Source: Flavobacterium sp. HSC-32F16 (GTDB taxonomy: Bacteria; Bacteroidota; Bacteroidia; Flavobacteriales; Flavobacteriaceae). Taken from it: DNA of 64,000 nucleotides. Every line of letters starts with the position of its first letter. Position 1 is the stretch's first letter. Positions 42,972 through 51,728 of this stretch are shown here, one piece after another. The notes below the pieces were generated by a model. The model saw only the letters and a program-made list of their open reading frames with translations, searched no databases and had not been told where the DNA came from. A program made the translations under genes and the position numbers. Location of the stretch: NCBI RefSeq assembly GCF_024171645.1, contig NZ_JALKAC010000003.1:124001-188000 (forward strand), in the 5' to 3' direction.

Positions 42972-44195
42972 ATGCAAGCAAAAGATTTACTGCAGTTAGC
43001 AGACCAATTTGGAAGTCCATTGTATGTTTACGATGCCGAAAAAATCCAATCTCAGTACAACAGATTAACTAAAGCTTTCTCTAAAGTAGAAAACTTAAGA
43101 GTTAATTACGCCATGAAGGCATTGTCAAACGTTGCGATTCTTCAGTTATTAAAGAACATGGGGTCTGGCTTAGATACTGTATCAATTCAGGAAGTTCAGT
43201 TAGGACTTCACGCTGGCTATGAACCCGAAAGAATTTTCTTTACACCAAACGGCGTTTCTCTAGAAGAAATCGAAGAAGTTGCCGCAATGGGTGTACAAAT
43301 CAATATCGACAATTTATCTATTTTAGAGCAATTCGGAACAAAACATCCACATATTCCGGTATGTATTCGTATCAATCCACACGTAATGGCGGGCGGAAAT
43401 GCAAATATTTCGGTTGGACATATCGATAGTAAATTCGGAATTTCTGTTCACCAGATTCCGCATATCTTGCGAATTGTTGAAAATACTAAAATGAGCATTG
43501 TCGGAATTCACATGCACACAGGATCTGATATTTTAGATATCGAAGTATTCTTGTATGCTGCTGAAATCTTGTTCGATACCGCAAAAAATTTCAAAGATTT
43601 ACAATTCTTAGATTTCGGAAGCGGATTCAAAGTTCCTTACAAAAAAGATGATATCGAAACAGACATCGAAGAATTAGGTAAAAAATTATCGAAAAGATTC
43701 AATGCTTTCTGTACAGAATACGGCAGAGATTTAACACTGATTTTCGAGCCAGGAAAATTCCTGGTGAGCGAAGCAGGTCATTTCTTAGTAAAAGTAAACG
43801 TAGTAAAACAAACAACATCAACAGTTTTTGCTGGAGTTGACAGTGGTTTCAACCACTTAATTCGTCCAATGTTGTACGGATCTTCACATCATATTGAAAA
43901 CATCTCAAACCCAAAAGGAAAAGAGCGTTTTTACTCTGTTGTAGGATACATTTGCGAAACTGATACTTTTGCCAACAACCGCAGAATTCAGGAAATTACT
44001 GAAGGAGATATTTTATCATTCAGAAACGCTGGAGCATATTGTTTCTCAATGTCATCCAACTACAATTCAAGATACAAACCAGCCGAAGTTCTTTGGATGA
44101 ATGGTCAGGGAATTTTAATTCGCCAAGCTGAAACATTTGAAGATTTACTTAAAAATCAAATTCCGTTACCGCAAGAAGTTGCTGCAACAGTTTAA
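42972..44195 (+). CDS. lysA: Diaminopimelate decarboxylase
   Basis: A 407-residue fold-type III PLP enzyme from the ATG at 42972. Key places: the Schiff-base lysine in NYAMKALSN (Lys49), GSGLDTVSIQE, PNGVSLEEIEE, CIRINPHVMAGG, GIHMHTGSDI, FLDFGSGFKVPY, EPGKFLVSEAGH and the active-site Cys region GYICETDTFANNR near the C terminus. LysA removes CO2 from meso-2,6-diaminopimelate to give lysine, the last step of lysine synthesis. Length is usual. It has its own consensus promoter and an intrinsic terminator; the latter is duplicated 0.9 kb further on. Confidence 0.95.
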   Translation: MQAKDLLQLADQFGSPLYVYDAEKIQSQYNRLTKAFSKVENLRVNYAMKALSNVAILQLLKNMGSGLDTVSIQEVQLGLHAGYEPERIFFTPNGVSLEEIEEVAAMGVQINIDNLSILEQFGTKHPHIPVCIRINPHVMAGGNANISVGHIDSKFGISVHQIPHILRIVENTKMSIVGIHMHTGSDILDIEVFLYAAEILFDTAKNFKDLQFLDFGSGFKVPYKKDDIETDIEELGKKLSKRFNAFCTEYGRDLTLIFEPGKFLVSEAGHFLVKVNVVKQTTSTVFAGVDSGFNHLIRPMLYGSSHHIENISNPKGKERFYSVVGYICETDTFANNRRIQEITEGDILSFRNAGAYCFSMSSNYNSRYKPAEVLWMNGQGILIRQAETFEDLLKNQIPLPQEVAATV

Positions 44196-44223
44196 AATAA
44201 AAAAAAAGAGAATATCACCGAAG

Positions 44224-44324
44224 TCCCGTTTCTTAATTGAGGCGGGATTTTTTTATTGTAGATTTTATAGTTCAGATTTTAGATTTATAAACGTCTGTCA
44301 GGCTGAGCGAAGTCGAAGCCCACG
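44224..44324 (+). repeat. lysA terminator plus flanking repeat, copy 1
   Basis: The terminator TCCCGTTTC/GAGGCGGGA with a 6-nt loop and T-run (44224-44254) is followed at 44298-44324 by TCAGGCTGAGCGAAGTCGAA, then GCCCACG. Both blocks are repeated identically at 45145-45239, which makes a direct repeat of about 100 bases around the DUF4262 cassette. Confidence 0.85.
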
Positions 44325-44441
44325 CAAAGTTTATCCCACCAACTACCATCCCAAAGCCAAAGTTTCTGACAATCTTGATTTCAAAAGAAGATAAGAAATT
44401 ATATATCCTACAAAAATATTATATTTGAAAATAATAAGCAT

Positions 44442-44903
44442 ATGAAACAAAACGAAGAAGATAGGAAGCAAGTATATTTTAAACAGGTTTATGATAACAT
44501 CAAAAACATTGGTTATCATACAACTGCAATAATGGAGGAAGAGAATTTTACGCCTTTTACATATTCTACGGGACTATTTGAAAATTTTAAAATTCCAGAA
44601 TTATTTATTTCTGGACTTGGACCTAATCTATCAGGAGAAATAATTAAAAATTATGCTGAAAAGTATAAGAACAAAACAGTGCCTGTATATAAAAAAATAG
44701 ATGATTTAATAGATACATTTCCTATTTACTTTATAAAAGTAAACAATCACGACTTGGCAAAATATGCTCTTACTTCGATTAAATTTTATGAAAACAGTTA
44801 TTACGAATATTTACAATTAGTTTTCCCTGATTTAAACGGAAATTTTCCTAACGAAAGTACTTATAATTACGATCAAGAAATAATTGGAGAGTTTACTATA
44901 TGA
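44442..44903 (+). CDS. DUF4262-domain protein, probably frameshifted near its end
   Basis: A 153-residue cytoplasmic protein of the DUF4262 family: start KQVYDNIKNIGYHTTAI, FTYSTGLFENFKIPELFISGLG and the C-terminal PDLNGNFPNES. DUF4262 is found in many phage, toxin and unknown contexts; its role is not known. The reading stops at 44901-44903 (TGA), but after removing one T of the TTT at 44891-44893 translation goes on as ELLYEPFDYKKDFDEFLIKR and ends at TGA 44959-44961, which overlaps the ATG of the next small gene by four bases (ATGA). That overlap suggests an intact ancestral operon and a recent one-base insertion. Low GC and flanking direct repeats suggest an inserted module. Confidence 0.75.
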   Translation: MKQNEEDRKQVYFKQVYDNIKNIGYHTTAIMEEENFTPFTYSTGLFENFKIPELFISGLGPNLSGEIIKNYAEKYKNKTVPVYKKIDDLIDTFPIYFIKVNNHDLAKYALTSIKFYENSYYEYLQLVFPDLNGNFPNESTYNYDQEIIGEFTI

Positions 44904-44957
44904 ACCATTTGATTATAAAAAAGACTTTGATGAATTTCTAATTAAAAGAAAGAAGAA

Positions 44958-45119
44958 ATGAAAAGTGTAAAAAAAATAGTTAAAGCAACAAGAGTAGTTA
45001 ATAAAGATTCAAAAGTTACTGTAGATCCATCACTTAAAGAACTTAAAGATATTAAGTTTAAGTCAGGAAAAACAGATGAAATAAATAAACTGAATTTTAA
45101 ACTAAGTTTTAATTCTTAA
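44958..45119 (+). CDS. Small basic protein of unknown function
   Basis: A 53-residue lysine-rich peptide (MKSVKKIVKATRVVNKDSK start). No known family. It has a purine-rich stretch before the ATG (AAAGAAAGAAGAA). Its ATG lies inside the stop of the frame-restored DUF4262 gene (ATGA overlap), so the two were probably translated together. It sits within the cassette framed by the ~100-base direct repeats. Whether it is translated now, after the upstream frameshift, is uncertain. Confidence 0.5.
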   Translation: MKSVKKIVKATRVVNKDSKVTVDPSLKELKDIKFKSGKTDEINKLNFKLSFNS

Positions 45120-45144
45120 ACATCATAGCTTAGGCTCAAGCATA

Positions 45145-45239
45145 TCCCGTTTCTTAATTGAGGCGGGATTTTTTTATTTTAGATTTCTTAGATTTTAGAT
45201 TGAAGACGTTTATCAGGCTGAGCGAAGTCGAAGCCCACG
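45145..45239 (+). repeat. lysA terminator plus flanking repeat, copy 2
   Basis: 34 bases from 45145 are identical to 44224-44257, including the terminator stem and T-run; TCAGGCTGAGCGAAGTCGAA and GCCCACG follow at 45213-45239. The rest of the gap to 45416 is A/T-rich with nothing else seen. Confidence 0.85.
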
Positions 45240-45416
45240 TAAAGTAACCACAAAGTTTAAAAACTGAAACTTCAAAATTATTTCCAAATCATTTTGATTT
45301 ACATTTATACAGTAGTTAAATTAATTATAAATTAGCTGGATTAATATCCAAAACCTATTTTGTGTAGAGAAATCACTACAATCATTTTTACAAAAGTTAA
45401 CGAAACAGAATTAAAC

Positions 45417-46352
45417 ATGAAACAAACCATTACGTCATTATTCTTAATTATAACGTATTTAACAAATGCTCAGGAAAATAATAAAGCTGAGCTGGATCTA
45501 GAAAAGTATTTTTCGAAAATAAATGAAAAAAATATTGAATATCTTATTCCCTACAGAAATTATGAGTCAATGTTTGGATGGTATGATATGCGTGATGGAA
45601 AGATCGTTACTCCCGCAATTTTTAATGAAGTAGATTTTGAGACAAATAAAACTTTAACCTTTACTTATAATTCTATTGAATATAACTTTAGCTTACCGCA
45701 AAAAATTGAGCAAGTAAAATGGGTCCGTGGTTTTCTTCCAGATGATCCTATTGCTGATGATAGTCTTTTAGGATTTCATGTAGAGAACCAAACAATCGAC
45801 AGATATTCAAGTAAATTTAAAAAAGTTCGCATCATAAATGAAAAATCAGATTATAAGATTGGTATTGCAACCAATTTAGAAAACATGCAAGGAATAATAG
45901 ATGAAAAAGGAAATATAGCTGCAGGCTTTGATTTTAAATTTAGTGAAATTGATTATTTCAAAAATGACAAAGATGAAATATATTTTATAACAAAAAGACC
46001 TTCAGAAAAATTATACGTAATGTATTCAAAAGATGGAAAGGAAGTGTCTACACGACCAATAATTGATTATCATTTGGTTTCTCCCAACAGATTGATCAAA
46101 CATGGGGAATATCCTTTTCAAAAAGAAAAAATTTGTGTAGTGACCTTTCCAAATTATGAAGATAATATTTTAGATGAAAATACTTTTAATTTTATTTTAT
46201 CAAAAAATGATTATGGAATAACTAAAGTCAATGTACGAGAGTTAATAATTAATAATAGGAAAGTAAAAAAATATATTTGTCTCGCAGTCAATAATGATGG
46301 ACTTTACTATGTTGATGAGTTAGGCATTAAATATAAATATATGATTAAATAA
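45417..46352 (+). CDS. Secreted WG-repeat-like protein
   Basis: A 311-residue secreted protein from the ATG at 45417 (MKQTITSLFLIITYLTNAQ signal peptide); a frame from 45360 adds 19 residues without making sense of the signal. The mature part has several short segments of the type F-G-W-Y-D-M-R-D-G-K-I-V-T-P-A, and GIIDEKGNIAAGFDFKFSE, GLYYVDELGIKYKYM. This suggests degenerate WG/KWG beta-repeat units, often found in Bacteroidota surface or toxin-related proteins. No enzyme motif is seen. It is one of several poorly conserved genes in this accessory block. Confidence 0.6.
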   Translation: MKQTITSLFLIITYLTNAQENNKAELDLEKYFSKINEKNIEYLIPYRNYESMFGWYDMRDGKIVTPAIFNEVDFETNKTLTFTYNSIEYNFSLPQKIEQVKWVRGFLPDDPIADDSLLGFHVENQTIDRYSSKFKKVRIINEKSDYKIGIATNLENMQGIIDEKGNIAAGFDFKFSEIDYFKNDKDEIYFITKRPSEKLYVMYSKDGKEVSTRPIIDYHLVSPNRLIKHGEYPFQKEKICVVTFPNYEDNILDENTFNFILSKNDYGITKVNVRELIINNRKVKKYICLAVNNDGLYYVDELGIKYKYMIK

Positions 46353-46499
46353 ACTGATCGCTCAAATTTGTAATACCTTCCAGCTCCCGCTAGCGCATAT
46401 CTCGCTCGTGAACAGAAGCAAAAAAAATCAACATCATAAAAACTTTACAGGCACGAGCGAAACACTCTCACTAGCAAAAGATAATTCCAATTAAATACT

Positions 46500-46793
46500 A
46501 TGAAAATCATAATCCGAATATTATTTTTTATTGGACTTTTTCTTTTAATTGTCAGCTATTTTATTACTCCATACATTATCGACGATGGAGAATTTATAGT
46601 AGTTGACGAAGATGCAGTAGGTTTCTTAAAAATATTATATATCATCACTAGTATTATTTTTGGATATCTATCCTTTACATTTCTTAGAATTTTTAAAAAC
46701 AAAAGCTATCTGATTTTTTCTTTTATTTTTCTTGTTCTCAGTTTAATATTTCTAGCTAAAATGTTTTTATATTTTGATAGTTTTTTAGAATAA
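46500..46793 (+). CDS. Small membrane protein
   Basis: A 97-residue protein with three hydrophobic segments (about 5-24, 44-62, 72-90) and a short acidic extracytoplasmic loop (DDGEFIVVDEDAVG). There is no recognised family. Its predicted place is the inner membrane. It stands alone in a stretch that also contains palindromic DNA (a 9-bp inverted repeat TCGCTCGTG/CACGAGCGA at 46402-46460 just upstream). No function can be given. Confidence 0.6.
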   Translation: MKIIIRILFFIGLFLLIVSYFITPYIIDDGEFIVVDEDAVGFLKILYIITSIIFGYLSFTFLRIFKNKSYLIFSFIFLVLSLIFLAKMFLYFDSFLE

Positions 46794-46853
46794 TTACAAG
46801 ATATAGAATTGAAAATTTTAATATCCAACGATTAATTACTGTAAGAAAAACTG

Positions 46854-46861
46854 TATTTTTG
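46854..46861 (+). promoter_or_regulatory. -7 box of the XRE regulator gene
   Basis: TATTTTTG, 30 bases before the ATG at 46892; no TTG at the right spacing. Confidence 0.5.
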
Positions 46862-46891
46862 TTTCAGAAAAAAATTAAATACCTTTGAAAT

Positions 46892-47284
46892 ATGAGCACA
46901 ACAACAAAACCAAAACATATCGGTAGAAACATCAGCCGAATTAGAGAGCTTAAGGGTATGAAGCAGGAAGCGCTTGCGCAAGCAATTGGCTCAAACCAAC
47001 AAGCAATTTCTATTATTGAAAACAGTGAAACTGTTGATCAAGAAAGACTTGCTAATATTGCAGAAGCACTTGGGGTTACGGTTGAAGCCATAGAAAGTTT
47101 TTCTGAAGAAAATGTATTTAATTATTTCAATACTTTCAATGATTCAGTTTCAAACAGCAATTTTGGGCATAATAATATTTGTAATTTCAATCCACTTGAT
47201 AAAGTTGTAGAACTTTACGAACGTTTAGTTCTGGCTGAAAAAGACAAAAACGAATATTTAGAAAAATTATTAAAAGGAAAATAA
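46892..47284 (+). CDS. XRE-family transcriptional regulator
   Basis: A 130-residue regulator. The N-terminal half is a helix-turn-helix of the Xre/Cro type (about 13-65): IGRNISRIRELKGMKQEALAQAIGSNQQAISIIENSE, shown as NISRIRELKGMKQEALAQ and SNQQAISIIENSE, followed by LANIAEALGVTVEAIE. The C-terminal third (VVELYERLVLAEKDKNEYLEKLL) is a helix that probably mediates dimer formation. Single-domain XRE proteins of this type are widespread in Bacteroidota; DNA target not known. An intrinsic terminator follows 24 bases after the stop. Confidence 0.88.
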   Translation: MSTTTKPKHIGRNISRIRELKGMKQEALAQAIGSNQQAISIIENSETVDQERLANIAEALGVTVEAIESFSEENVFNYFNTFNDSVSNSNFGHNNICNFNPLDKVVELYERLVLAEKDKNEYLEKLLKGK

Positions 47285-47307
47285 TTCCTTATAAATAAAA
47301 ATCCAGC

Positions 47308-47343
47308 AAAAGCACAAAGATCTTATGATTTTGTGCTTTTTTT
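47308..47343 (+). terminator. Intrinsic terminator of the XRE gene
   Basis: 11-bp stem AAAAGCACAAA (47308-47318) / TTTGTGCTTTT (47330-47340) with a T-run. Confidence 0.9.
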
Positions 47344-47377
47344 GTAAACGGAAAACAAACAAATAAAATACAACAAA

Positions 47378-47737
47378 ATGAAACCACAAATAAGAATCCT
47401 GCTTTACTCCATTCTATTCTTTTTATATCTTTCTTCCACATCATTTTTTCTTTCGCTGGGAGAAATATTAAAAACCGATCCTTATATAACTTTAGGCTGC
47501 GGGTTTGCTGTTTTAAACCTTATTTATGCTTTTTTTGGATTAAAATGGAAACCTTTGCTTAATATAATTTCTGCTGTTGTTATTGCTGCTTTGGCTTTAT
47601 TTCTGGCTTTAAAATTTACCAATCTGCACTGGTTTATAGATTATGACCCTTATCAGGTTAAAACCGCCATATTTGCTAATGCTGTTTTTTCTATTATTTT
47701 TTGGGAAATTGTGTATCAGATAAAAATTAGAAAATAA
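47378..47737 (+). CDS. Four-helix membrane protein, paralogue 1
   Basis: A 119-residue protein with four predicted membrane helices. It has no known family, but a near twin (about half identical by eye) lies 1.1 kb downstream (48850-49221): both contain FLALKF, then NAVFSIIFWEI and YQxK near the end, and both have L-K-W-K-P after the second helix. The DNA near the 3' ends is also alike. Function is unknown. It may be paired with the 349-residue membrane protein between the two copies. Confidence 0.6.
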   Translation: MKPQIRILLYSILFFLYLSSTSFFLSLGEILKTDPYITLGCGFAVLNLIYAFFGLKWKPLLNIISAVVIAALALFLALKFTNLHWFIDYDPYQVKTAIFANAVFSIIFWEIVYQIKIRK

Positions 47738-47796
47738 TTAAAGACATTCATTTCGTTTAATTTTCAATTTCTGCAAACAACGATAAGAATTAATCT

Positions 47797-48846
47797 ATGT
47801 CAACATTAAAAATTACTTCAAAATTTAAAATTGCAAATAGGATTTTTTATGTCTTAGGAATTCTTTTTTTCTGCTTTTTGAGTATTCTTTTTTTTTCTAA
47901 ATATAAAGAAAATCACTCCAATGCAGGGAATTTAATACCTGTTATCTTATTTGCGCTTTTTGCAATATTCGTTTTTTATTATATTATTTCTTTGCCCAGA
48001 ATTTATGTTTATTCAGATAAAATAGAATTAAAAAGCCACTTTGGCCTATTTAAAAGAACCTATCTTTTGAGTGAAATAGAAAACTGGCTTGTTAGACAAA
48101 AAGAAAGTAAATACGGTAATTATGAAAATTTGTATCTCACTTTAAACAGTAAGAAAATCGTAAAATTAAAGAGTTATGATTATGATGATTTTTATGAAGT
48201 ACGATCAGTAATAACTAGAAACAAACCACAAAATAAGATATTAAAAGACCAATTAGATAAAAAAGAATCTTTACGATTAGCCATTTTCTGCACACTTTTG
48301 GGTTTACTCTTTATTTATATTGCAGCCCAATTTTACAAAGATGCAAGTCTAACAAAAAATGATGTATCAATTATAAAAGCAAAATTATCAGATGATATTA
48401 AACTAAAACGTCACAAACGTTCGAAGTCTCTCATTTGTACACTAGAAAATTTCAATGAATTCGAATTTACAATTGGAAGTCTGGCAATAAAAGAAACGTA
48501 TTATAGAGATTTGATGAACGATTTAAAGAAAGGAAATCTAATTAGTCTCACAATCGAAAAAGATCAATATCAGAAAAAAATAAGTAAAAAAACTCCAATG
48601 TCAATTTTAGACAAATACTTTCATTATGAAAAAATTGATGTAGTTGAAGCAGAAAGCAAAGATTTTAAATATTTATCATTATCTGACTATAATAAAGTAA
48701 ATAGGCAAAATGATTATTGGGGAATAGGATTTTTTGGTCTTTTTGGAGTATGTCTGTTAATTGGAGTATTTTTTTATTTGAAAAAAGAAAAACCGTTCAG
48801 TAAAAATCAATTACTATATACTTCTTCAAACCAACTTAAAAAATAG
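47797..48846 (+). CDS. Membrane protein with PH-like domain
   Basis: A 349-residue protein with N-terminal membrane helices (about 15-34 and 48-66), a soluble domain around 68-145 whose IYVYSDKIELKSHFGLFKRTYLLSEI and VKLKSYDYDDF segments resemble a bacterial PH/PH-like barrel (shown as IYVYSDKIELKSHFGL), a third helix about 168-186, a second soluble region and a last helix near 310-332. There is no specific family call. It is flanked by two copies of a small membrane protein, with 4 bases to the second copy, so a joint membrane complex is possible but unproven. Confidence 0.55.
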   Translation: MSTLKITSKFKIANRIFYVLGILFFCFLSILFFSKYKENHSNAGNLIPVILFALFAIFVFYYIISLPRIYVYSDKIELKSHFGLFKRTYLLSEIENWLVRQKESKYGNYENLYLTLNSKKIVKLKSYDYDDFYEVRSVITRNKPQNKILKDQLDKKESLRLAIFCTLLGLLFIYIAAQFYKDASLTKNDVSIIKAKLSDDIKLKRHKRSKSLICTLENFNEFEFTIGSLAIKETYYRDLMNDLKKGNLISLTIEKDQYQKKISKKTPMSILDKYFHYEKIDVVEAESKDFKYLSLSDYNKVNRQNDYWGIGFFGLFGVCLLIGVFFYLKKEKPFSKNQLLYTSSNQLKK

Positions 48847-48849
48847 TAA

Positions 48850-49221
48850 ATGAAATTATATATCAGAGTTTTGATTTATTGTGTAATGGTCATTATATAC
48901 TTCTTCTCTACTGTTGCGTTAATAAAACTAGATCAGATTCTAAAATTAAAAGAACTTTTTATAACCTTAGGTTTCGGATTCACATTAATCAATATCGCTT
49001 ACTCCTTTTTAATATTAAAATGGAAACCAGAATTAAACATAATTTTCTCTATTGTCATTGCATCATTATGTTTATTTTTAGCCCTAAAATTTGCCAATCT
49101 AAATTTATTCTCCAGTTATGATGCTTACAATATAATGACAGCCATATTGTCCAACGCTGTTTTCTCTATTATCTTTTGGGAAATTTTGTATCAGGTAAAA
49201 ACCAGAAAATCAAAAATTTAA
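48850..49221 (+). CDS. Four-helix membrane protein, paralogue 2
   Basis: A 123-residue four-helix membrane protein homologous to the one at 47378-47737. Shared segments: ILKWKPELNIIFSIVIA (vs LKWKPLLNIISAVVIA), LCLFLALKFANLN (vs LALFLALKFTNLH) and SNAVFSIIFWEILYQVK (vs ANAVFSIIFWEIVYQIK). It begins 4 bases after the PH-like protein gene, so they are co-transcribed. The two copies with an intervening gene look like a small duplication. Function unknown. Confidence 0.6.
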   Translation: MKLYIRVLIYCVMVIIYFFSTVALIKLDQILKLKELFITLGFGFTLINIAYSFLILKWKPELNIIFSIVIASLCLFLALKFANLNLFSSYDAYNIMTAILSNAVFSIIFWEILYQVKTRKSKI

Positions 49222-49258
49222 ATATCAAAAACTCTCCAAATCTAAAATCCAAAAACCT

Positions 49259-49708
49259 ATGAAAATTACGATTACCCTGTCGGCGTTATTCCTGTTATTT
49301 ACTGCCAATGTATTCAGCCAAACCTTAGCTGATTTAAAATTAAAACCCAAAGAAATTCCAAAAGGCTATACTCCTAACGACGGTCAAATTTGTGTTACAC
49401 CTCAGGCCTGCAATTTTTATACTGATATCGAAACCTACAGCAATATTGTTGGGACTGTAAAAAACAAACAAATTCAGAGTTTTAAAAACAGAGCCGACAG
49501 CGGTTCTATTATGTATTTTGAATTCGAACACGTTTTTAAAGGAGACCGATTCCTGCAAGGATTATTATGGGGAAAAGCCGGTCAGCCAACTGATGAACAT
49601 CCGGAAGAATATCTGGCCAAAGGAAAATTTCTAATTATTTGGAGTTTTCATCCGGACAGTCCTGTTAAAGAAAAATCAGAAAATAAAATAGAAGCGATTT
49701 TGCAATAA
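49259..49708 (+). CDS. Secreted protein of unknown function
   Basis: A 149-residue protein with a signal peptide (about 1-21, ending ANVFSQ), so it is periplasmic or secreted. The mature part has two Cys residues (ICVTPQACNFY, about 45-52) that may form a disulfide, and a C-terminal part with GKFLIIWSFHPDSPVKEKS. There is no recognised family. It follows the membrane-protein group by 37 bases and may still be part of that transcript. Nothing specific can be said of its role. Confidence 0.55.
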   Translation: MKITITLSALFLLFTANVFSQTLADLKLKPKEIPKGYTPNDGQICVTPQACNFYTDIETYSNIVGTVKNKQIQSFKNRADSGSIMYFEFEHVFKGDRFLQGLLWGKAGQPTDEHPEEYLAKGKFLIIWSFHPDSPVKEKSENKIEAILQ

Positions 49709-49865
49709 GAGGTAAATCCAAAACTGAGTTATTTTAACTGGGCATTTCATTTGTTTAGAACCGAAAATAAAATTTTATGATGCTCTAAATTTTCATTATT
49801 TTTTATTGACAATACTTTTACAAAAAATCATTAGATTTACTTATAAGTATTTAAAAATCAAACTC

Positions 49866-51026
49866 ATGAAACGACAGCCATCAATTGATATTGTCCGCGG
49901 CATTGTAATGATTATTATGGCTCTTGATCATGTGCGTGATTTGATGCACGCCGATTCGATTACTCAAAGTCCAACCGATTTAGCAACTACTTCGCCTTTA
50001 TTATTTTTTACTCGTTTTATTACACATTTATGCGCGCCCACTTTTGTTTTCCTGGCAGGAACTTCGGTTTATCTTTCGCTTCAAAAAACAAATAATTTTA
50101 CCGAAACAAGACAGCTATTATTAAAAAGAGGTCTTTGGCTCATTCTGCTTGAATTTACAATTGTCAATTTTGGATTGTTCTTCGATATCGGTTTTCACAC
50201 ACTTTTATTTGAAGTGATAGCCTCAATAGGTTTCGGTTTTATCGCTTTAAGTTTGCTGTTGAAAGTCCGTTCCCAAACACTTGGAATAATTGGACTTTTG
50301 ATTATCGTTTGTCACAATCTCTTACCACTTATTCCATTTGCAGAAAATTCGGTTATAAAAACTGTTTTAGCACCTTTTTTTAGTCCGGTTGTGTTTCCGT
50401 TTTCGGGAAGAGCTTTCGTCATGGGATATCCGCCGATTCCTTGGCTTGGAATTATGCTTGTTGGTTTTGCAGCAGGAAAATTCTTTGAATTGGCAGAAGA
50501 GAAAAGGAAAAAACTATTCACAAAAATTGGTTTAAGTGCTTTAGTCCTATTTACAATAATTCGCTTTATAAATATTTATGGCGACCCCGCTTTGTGGACA
50601 ACACAAAAAAATGCTGTTTTTACCTTTTTATCTTTTATGAATGTAACCAAATATCCGCCTTCACTCCTATTCTGTTTGGTTACTTTGGGCATTATGTTTT
50701 TACTGCTTGCCTTTGCAGACCAATTTCACAACAAAGCTAAAGAGGTAACTTTAGTTTACGGAAAAGTACCTTTATTTTACTTTGTCGTTCATTTTTATGT
50801 TATTCATATCTTAACCTTAAGCATGCTTTTTATACAAGGTTTTGATTGGTCACAATTTGAATTTGCTTCTGGAACTTTTGGAAGACCTAAAGGCTTAGAA
50901 AGCGGCTGGCCACTTTGGACCATTTATTTAATTTGGATTTTTGTTGTTGGATTGCTTTACAAACCTAGTCAATGGTTTGGAAAATATAAGGCTGAAAATA
51001 ATTTTTGGTGGCTGAAATATATTTAA
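49866..51026 (+). CDS. DUF1624 / heparan-alpha-glucosaminide acetyltransferase-like membrane protein
   Basis: A 386-residue polytopic protein from the ATG at 49866 (MKRQPSIDIVRGIVMIIMALDH); the longer frame beginning with TTG at 49806 is unlikely. The start R-x-x-S-I-D-I-V-R-G-I-x-M-I-x-M-A-L-D-H-V-R is typical of the DUF1624/HGSNAT family, with a histidine pair (ALDHVRDLMH) in the active-site region, and 9-11 membrane helices. Relatives acetylate sugars across the membrane using acetyl-CoA from the cytoplasm. The substrate here is unknown. It is a single gene. Confidence 0.82.
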   Translation: MKRQPSIDIVRGIVMIIMALDHVRDLMHADSITQSPTDLATTSPLLFFTRFITHLCAPTFVFLAGTSVYLSLQKTNNFTETRQLLLKRGLWLILLEFTIVNFGLFFDIGFHTLLFEVIASIGFGFIALSLLLKVRSQTLGIIGLLIIVCHNLLPLIPFAENSVIKTVLAPFFSPVVFPFSGRAFVMGYPPIPWLGIMLVGFAAGKFFELAEEKRKKLFTKIGLSALVLFTIIRFINIYGDPALWTTQKNAVFTFLSFMNVTKYPPSLLFCLVTLGIMFLLLAFADQFHNKAKEVTLVYGKVPLFYFVVHFYVIHILTLSMLFIQGFDWSQFEFASGTFGRPKGLESGWPLWTIYLIWIFVVGLLYKPSQWFGKYKAENNFWWLKYI

Positions 51027-51141
51027 ATAATTAATGAAAAAATAACACAATAAAAAACTTAAGGGCTTAAAAAACAACGGAATTTCGTACATCTTTTTTA
51101 TATTAGCAGTTTCAAATACTTATGAATTGCAATCAAAAAAC

Positions 51142-51693
51142 ATGAAATTTAAAATTTTACTTTTATCCGCCTTTATTTTTATCTCTTGCAAAAAAGAATC
51201 AAAAACTCAAAAAACTCCAATTGCTTTAAAAGACACAGTTGCATCAGTTGAAGAAATTGAAATTATAAACGACGATTTAGATACAATTGTAGTTTCTGCC
51301 AAACATAAAACGAACAAAATTCTTTGCGATTTAGACGGAGACGGAAAAAACGAAACTGTTGAAATTGTTAGAAGTACAAATAATGATAAAAGCGGTTTAC
51401 GCATAGTTTTTGGAAACGGAAATCGCACAGATTATTTCGGAATGGGAAATAACGTTCTGGGACAGGGTTTTGACGAAATCGACTGGGCCGGAATATTCGA
51501 AAAAGCCTCAAAAGGAGAAATTGTCTGGAACAATGTAAATGAAGACGGCGAAATTATGGGCGATGAAGAAATAAAAGAAGAAGACAAAATTAAACTGCCA
51601 AATGACGGTATATTTATTCATGCCGTTGAAAGCTGCGGAGGAGGAATTATTTACCTGAAAAACGGTAAATACGATTGGATTCAGCAGGAATAA
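51142..51693 (+). CDS. Lipoprotein with EF-hand-like loop
   Basis: A 183-residue lipoprotein starting at the ATG at 51142 (MKFKILLLSAFIFISC; Cys16 lipobox); an in-frame TTG further upstream is not convincing. The mature part contains LCDLDGDGKNETVEIV, an EF-hand-like D-x-D-G-D-G-x-N-E loop, and a second acidic stretch (NEDGEIMGDEEIKEEDKI). Such FG-GAP/VCBS-type loops bind calcium. The C-terminal part carries SCGGGIIYLKNGKYDWIQQ. No enzyme or family is recognised. Another lipoprotein of similar style is at 53000-53713. Confidence 0.65.
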   Translation: MKFKILLLSAFIFISCKKESKTQKTPIALKDTVASVEEIEIINDDLDTIVVSAKHKTNKILCDLDGDGKNETVEIVRSTNNDKSGLRIVFGNGNRTDYFGMGNNVLGQGFDEIDWAGIFEKASKGEIVWNNVNEDGEIMGDEEIKEEDKIKLPNDGIFIHAVESCGGGIIYLKNGKYDWIQQE

Positions 51694-51728
51694 ATCAATT
51701 CTTATTATAGATTCTAAAATATTGAAAT

